Of a stretch of 64,000 bases of DNA, positions 62,329-64,000 are shown piece after piece (positions within the stretch are counted from its first letter, which is position 1; each line of letters starts with the position of its first letter). The notes beneath the pieces are model-generated. The model was not told the DNA's origin and ran no database searches. It saw nothing but the letters and a program-made list of their open reading frames with translations. A program made the position numbers and the translations under genes. This DNA comes from Thalassotalea fonticola (GTDB lineage: Bacteria; Pseudomonadota; Gammaproteobacteria; Enterobacterales; Alteromonadaceae): assembly GCF_032911225.1 (NCBI RefSeq), contig NZ_CP136600.1:2170001-2234000 (forward strand), read 5' to 3'.

Positions 62329-64000
62329 TTAACCCAGATACTTTTGCCAAATTTTACTTACTTGCTCACGCTCTTTTAGCAATTGATCATCACTCATTTG
62401 TGTGGGTAAATTCTGCAATACCAAAGCATGACCGTTATCCCTTAATTCACAATAACTCGTCACTAACTGCGCCTCTTCTTCGACACTGATCAGTTGATGT
62501 TGCTGTAATAATTCAAATATCCTTACATTATCAGGAAAAGTGGTTAACTTTGGATTTTGAGCACTGTTATTTAACACTAAAAATTGTGCTAAAAACTCAA
62601 TATCAGCCAAGCCGCCTATGCTTTGTTTAATATCAATCACATCGCTAGAGCTACGATCTAAATGATCACGCATCCGGGCTCGCATTTTAACCACATCTGC
62701 TAGAAGCTCGTCGGAATTACGTTTAGTTGTTAAAGTATTATGTCTAATTCTGGCAAAGTTATCGGCGAGTTCATCTTCACCGTAAACAACTCTAGCTCGT
62801 ACAAGCGCTTGGTGCTCCCAAGTCCAGGCATCTGATTTTTGGTAATGTTCAAAGGTATCAATATGCACAGCCATCAAGCCAGAATTACCAGAAGGACGCA
62901 GACGCATATCTGCTTCATACAAGGTTCCGTTAGCGGTACGAGTATTAAATAAATGTAAAATTCGTTGCGCCATTTTTAAATAAAAATGACTGGCACTAAT
63001 CGCTTTTTCGCCACTGGTCTGGTCATCTTTTTCTCGGTTATGAACAAACACTAAATCCAGATCTGAACCATAACCTAGTTCAAAACCACCAAGTTTTCCA
63101 TAACCTATAACAGCAAAGCCTTTGTCATTAGTTCCTAATGTAGAGTTCGGCTGCCCATATCGGTGTACCATTTGCTGCCAAGCCATATTTACTACGTCGC
63201 TGATAATAGCTTCAGCTAAAGCAGTTAAATGGTCGCTTACTTTCATTACAGGCAATATTCCGGTAATGTCTGCGGCAGCAATTTTTAACTGTTTGGATTG
63301 TTTAAACTGTCTTAAACCTTCCATCTGTGCTTCAAGATCATCTTCTGGAATGCGCATCATATGTTCAGTTAATTGCGCTTTATAATCATCTATAGCTGTA
63401 ATTGAATATAATATTTTTGGATCAATTAATTCATCCAACAGAATTGGGAACTTTGATAAATACTCACTGATCCAAGCACTGGCACGACATAACTTTAATA
63501 ACTGTTTGAACGCTGGCGGATTTTCATAAAGCAATTCTAAATAAGCTGTTCGAGTAACAATCTTCGCTAATACTTGTAACGTTCTTTCCAGTGTGATTGC
63601 AGGCTCTGGCTCTTCGGTTAATTGCTCAATAATTACCGGCATTAATTTATCAATAACTACACGGCCACGATTACCAATACTACGCTTTTGTATTTCCGCT
63701 TTAAAATTAATTAGCTGCTTATGTATCTCTGCTGCGGGCCATTTAGGTTGTAATTTTAAAATCCAAGATATTGATTCTGCATCTTCCCAGTTTGCTAACC
63801 AGAGAGTTACCCAATGTTGATTTATGCTACTAGTTTTCTCATTATCTTCACCAATAAGTAAACTAAATTCATGATTAACTGCCTGCATATGTTGTTGGCA
63901 ATGAGATAAATACTCATCCCACTGCTCAAAACCAAACAATTGACATAATCGTGTTTGGTTTTTTTCATCCGTGGGTAGTAGTTGGGTTTGTTGATCATTA
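62329..64000 (-). CDS. glnE: Glutamine synthetase adenylyltransferase/adenylyl-removing enzyme, C-terminal half (cut by window edge)
   Basis: About 557 codons of a minus-strand gene that stays open to the right edge; the full GlnE is about 950 residues, so its N-terminal deadenylylating half is missing here. Seen: nucleotidyltransferase motif G-Y-G-K-L-G-G-F-E-L-G-Y-G-S-D-L-D-L-V-F and the GlnE PII-binding/C-terminal helical region (D-L-E-F/D-I-E-F-L-A-Q-F-L-V-L and D-N-V-R-I-F-E-L-L). A TTG at 63939 could be taken as a start, but the frame continues upstream (N-Q-T-R-L-C-Q before it), so this is internal sequence. Confidence 0.93.
   Translation of the reverse strand, partial: NDQQTQLLPTDEKNQTRLCQLFGFEQWDEYLSHCQQHMQAVNHEFSLLIGEDNEKTSSINQHWVTLWLANWEDAESISWILKLQPKWPAAEIHKQLINFKAEIQKRSIGNRGRVVIDKLMPVIIEQLTEEPEPAITLERTLQVLAKIVTRTAYLELLYENPPAFKQLLKLCRASAWISEYLSKFPILLDELIDPKILYSITAIDDYKAQLTEHMMRIPEDDLEAQMEGLRQFKQSKQLKIAAADITGILPVMKVSDHLTALAEAIISDVVNMAWQQMVHRYGQPNSTLGTNDKGFAVIGYGKLGGFELGYGSDLDLVFVHNREKDDQTSGEKAISASHFYLKMAQRILHLFNTRTANGTLYEADMRLRPSGNSGLMAVHIDTFEHYQKSDAWTWEHQALVRARVVYGEDELADNFARIRHNTLTTKRNSDELLADVVKMRARMRDHLDRSSSDVIDIKQSIGGLADIEFLAQFLVLNNSAQNPKLTTFPDNVRIFELLQQHQLISVEEEAQLVTSYCELRDNGHALVLQNLPTQMSDDQLLKEREQVSKIWQKYLG

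Noticed and set aside
62329..63939. glnE as a complete 536-residue gene starting at TTG 63939
   Set aside because: The frame stays open to the window edge and the conserved part belongs to the C-terminal half of a roughly 950-residue protein.

Overview
The window is a stretch of chromosome from a marine gammaproteobacterium, most probably order Alteromonadales, family Colwelliaceae (Thalassotalea/Colwellia type). Reasons: AT-rich DNA with long A/T-rich intergenic gaps, three large TonB-dependent receptors within 64 kb, a thrABC operon with a thrL-type leader peptide, a cytochrome c maturation (ccm) locus split into two divergent units, a TIGR02922/DUF2375-like protein, a DUF3718-type protein, and RapA, YebG and GlnE of gammaproteobacterial type. 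No integrase, transposase, phage gene or CRISPR array was seen, so this reads as core chromosome with scattered short repeats.

Layout. 1-7 kb: end of a porin gene, nnrS with an FNR/DNR-like site, a D-2-hydroxyacid dehydrogenase, a duplicated-domain small protein, an FAD amine oxidase-like gene divergent from a GNAT gene, a seven-copy heptamer repeat, an exported methyltransferase-like protein and ung. 7-12 kb: thrL-attenuator-thrA-thrB-thrC on the minus strand; the leader peptide and attenuator are readable in the DNA. 12-18 kb: a YgjP-like metallopeptidase and yebG (with a LexA-like site), DUF3718, an SDR, a small acidic protein, an exported M20 amidohydrolase and a TPR-sulfotransferase. 18-28 kb: two TonB-dependent receptors flanking an MscS channel, and a secreted subtilase. 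The second receptor carries an in-frame run of ten G in its coding strand, a candidate phase-variation switch. 28-37 kb: LysR/mmsA, folD, a membrane diguanylate cyclase, a sodium:dicarboxylate-type symporter fused to a solute-binding domain, an EF-hand miniprotein, a cluster of palindromic intergenic repeats and tRNA-Phe. 37-49 kb: DUF1289 protein, SulP transporter, glutathione peroxidase-hemH, then ccmFGHI (minus) back to back with ccmABCDE (plus). 49-64 kb: a third TonB receptor, an orphan OmpR-type regulator, an acyl-CoA dehydrogenase, an FMN-binding glutamate synthase-like protein, PhoH, RapA, RluA and the C-terminal half of GlnE, cut by the window edge.

How the genes work together. Clear functional units are threonine biosynthesis with attenuation, cytochrome c maturation (all nine ccm genes A-I), a valine/propanoate catabolic dehydrogenase with its probable regulator, and an outer-membrane nutrient-uptake zone (receptors, protease, amidohydrolase). 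The least explained items are the poly-G tract, the dispersed palindromic repeat family, the heptamer array and the symporter/binding-protein fusion.
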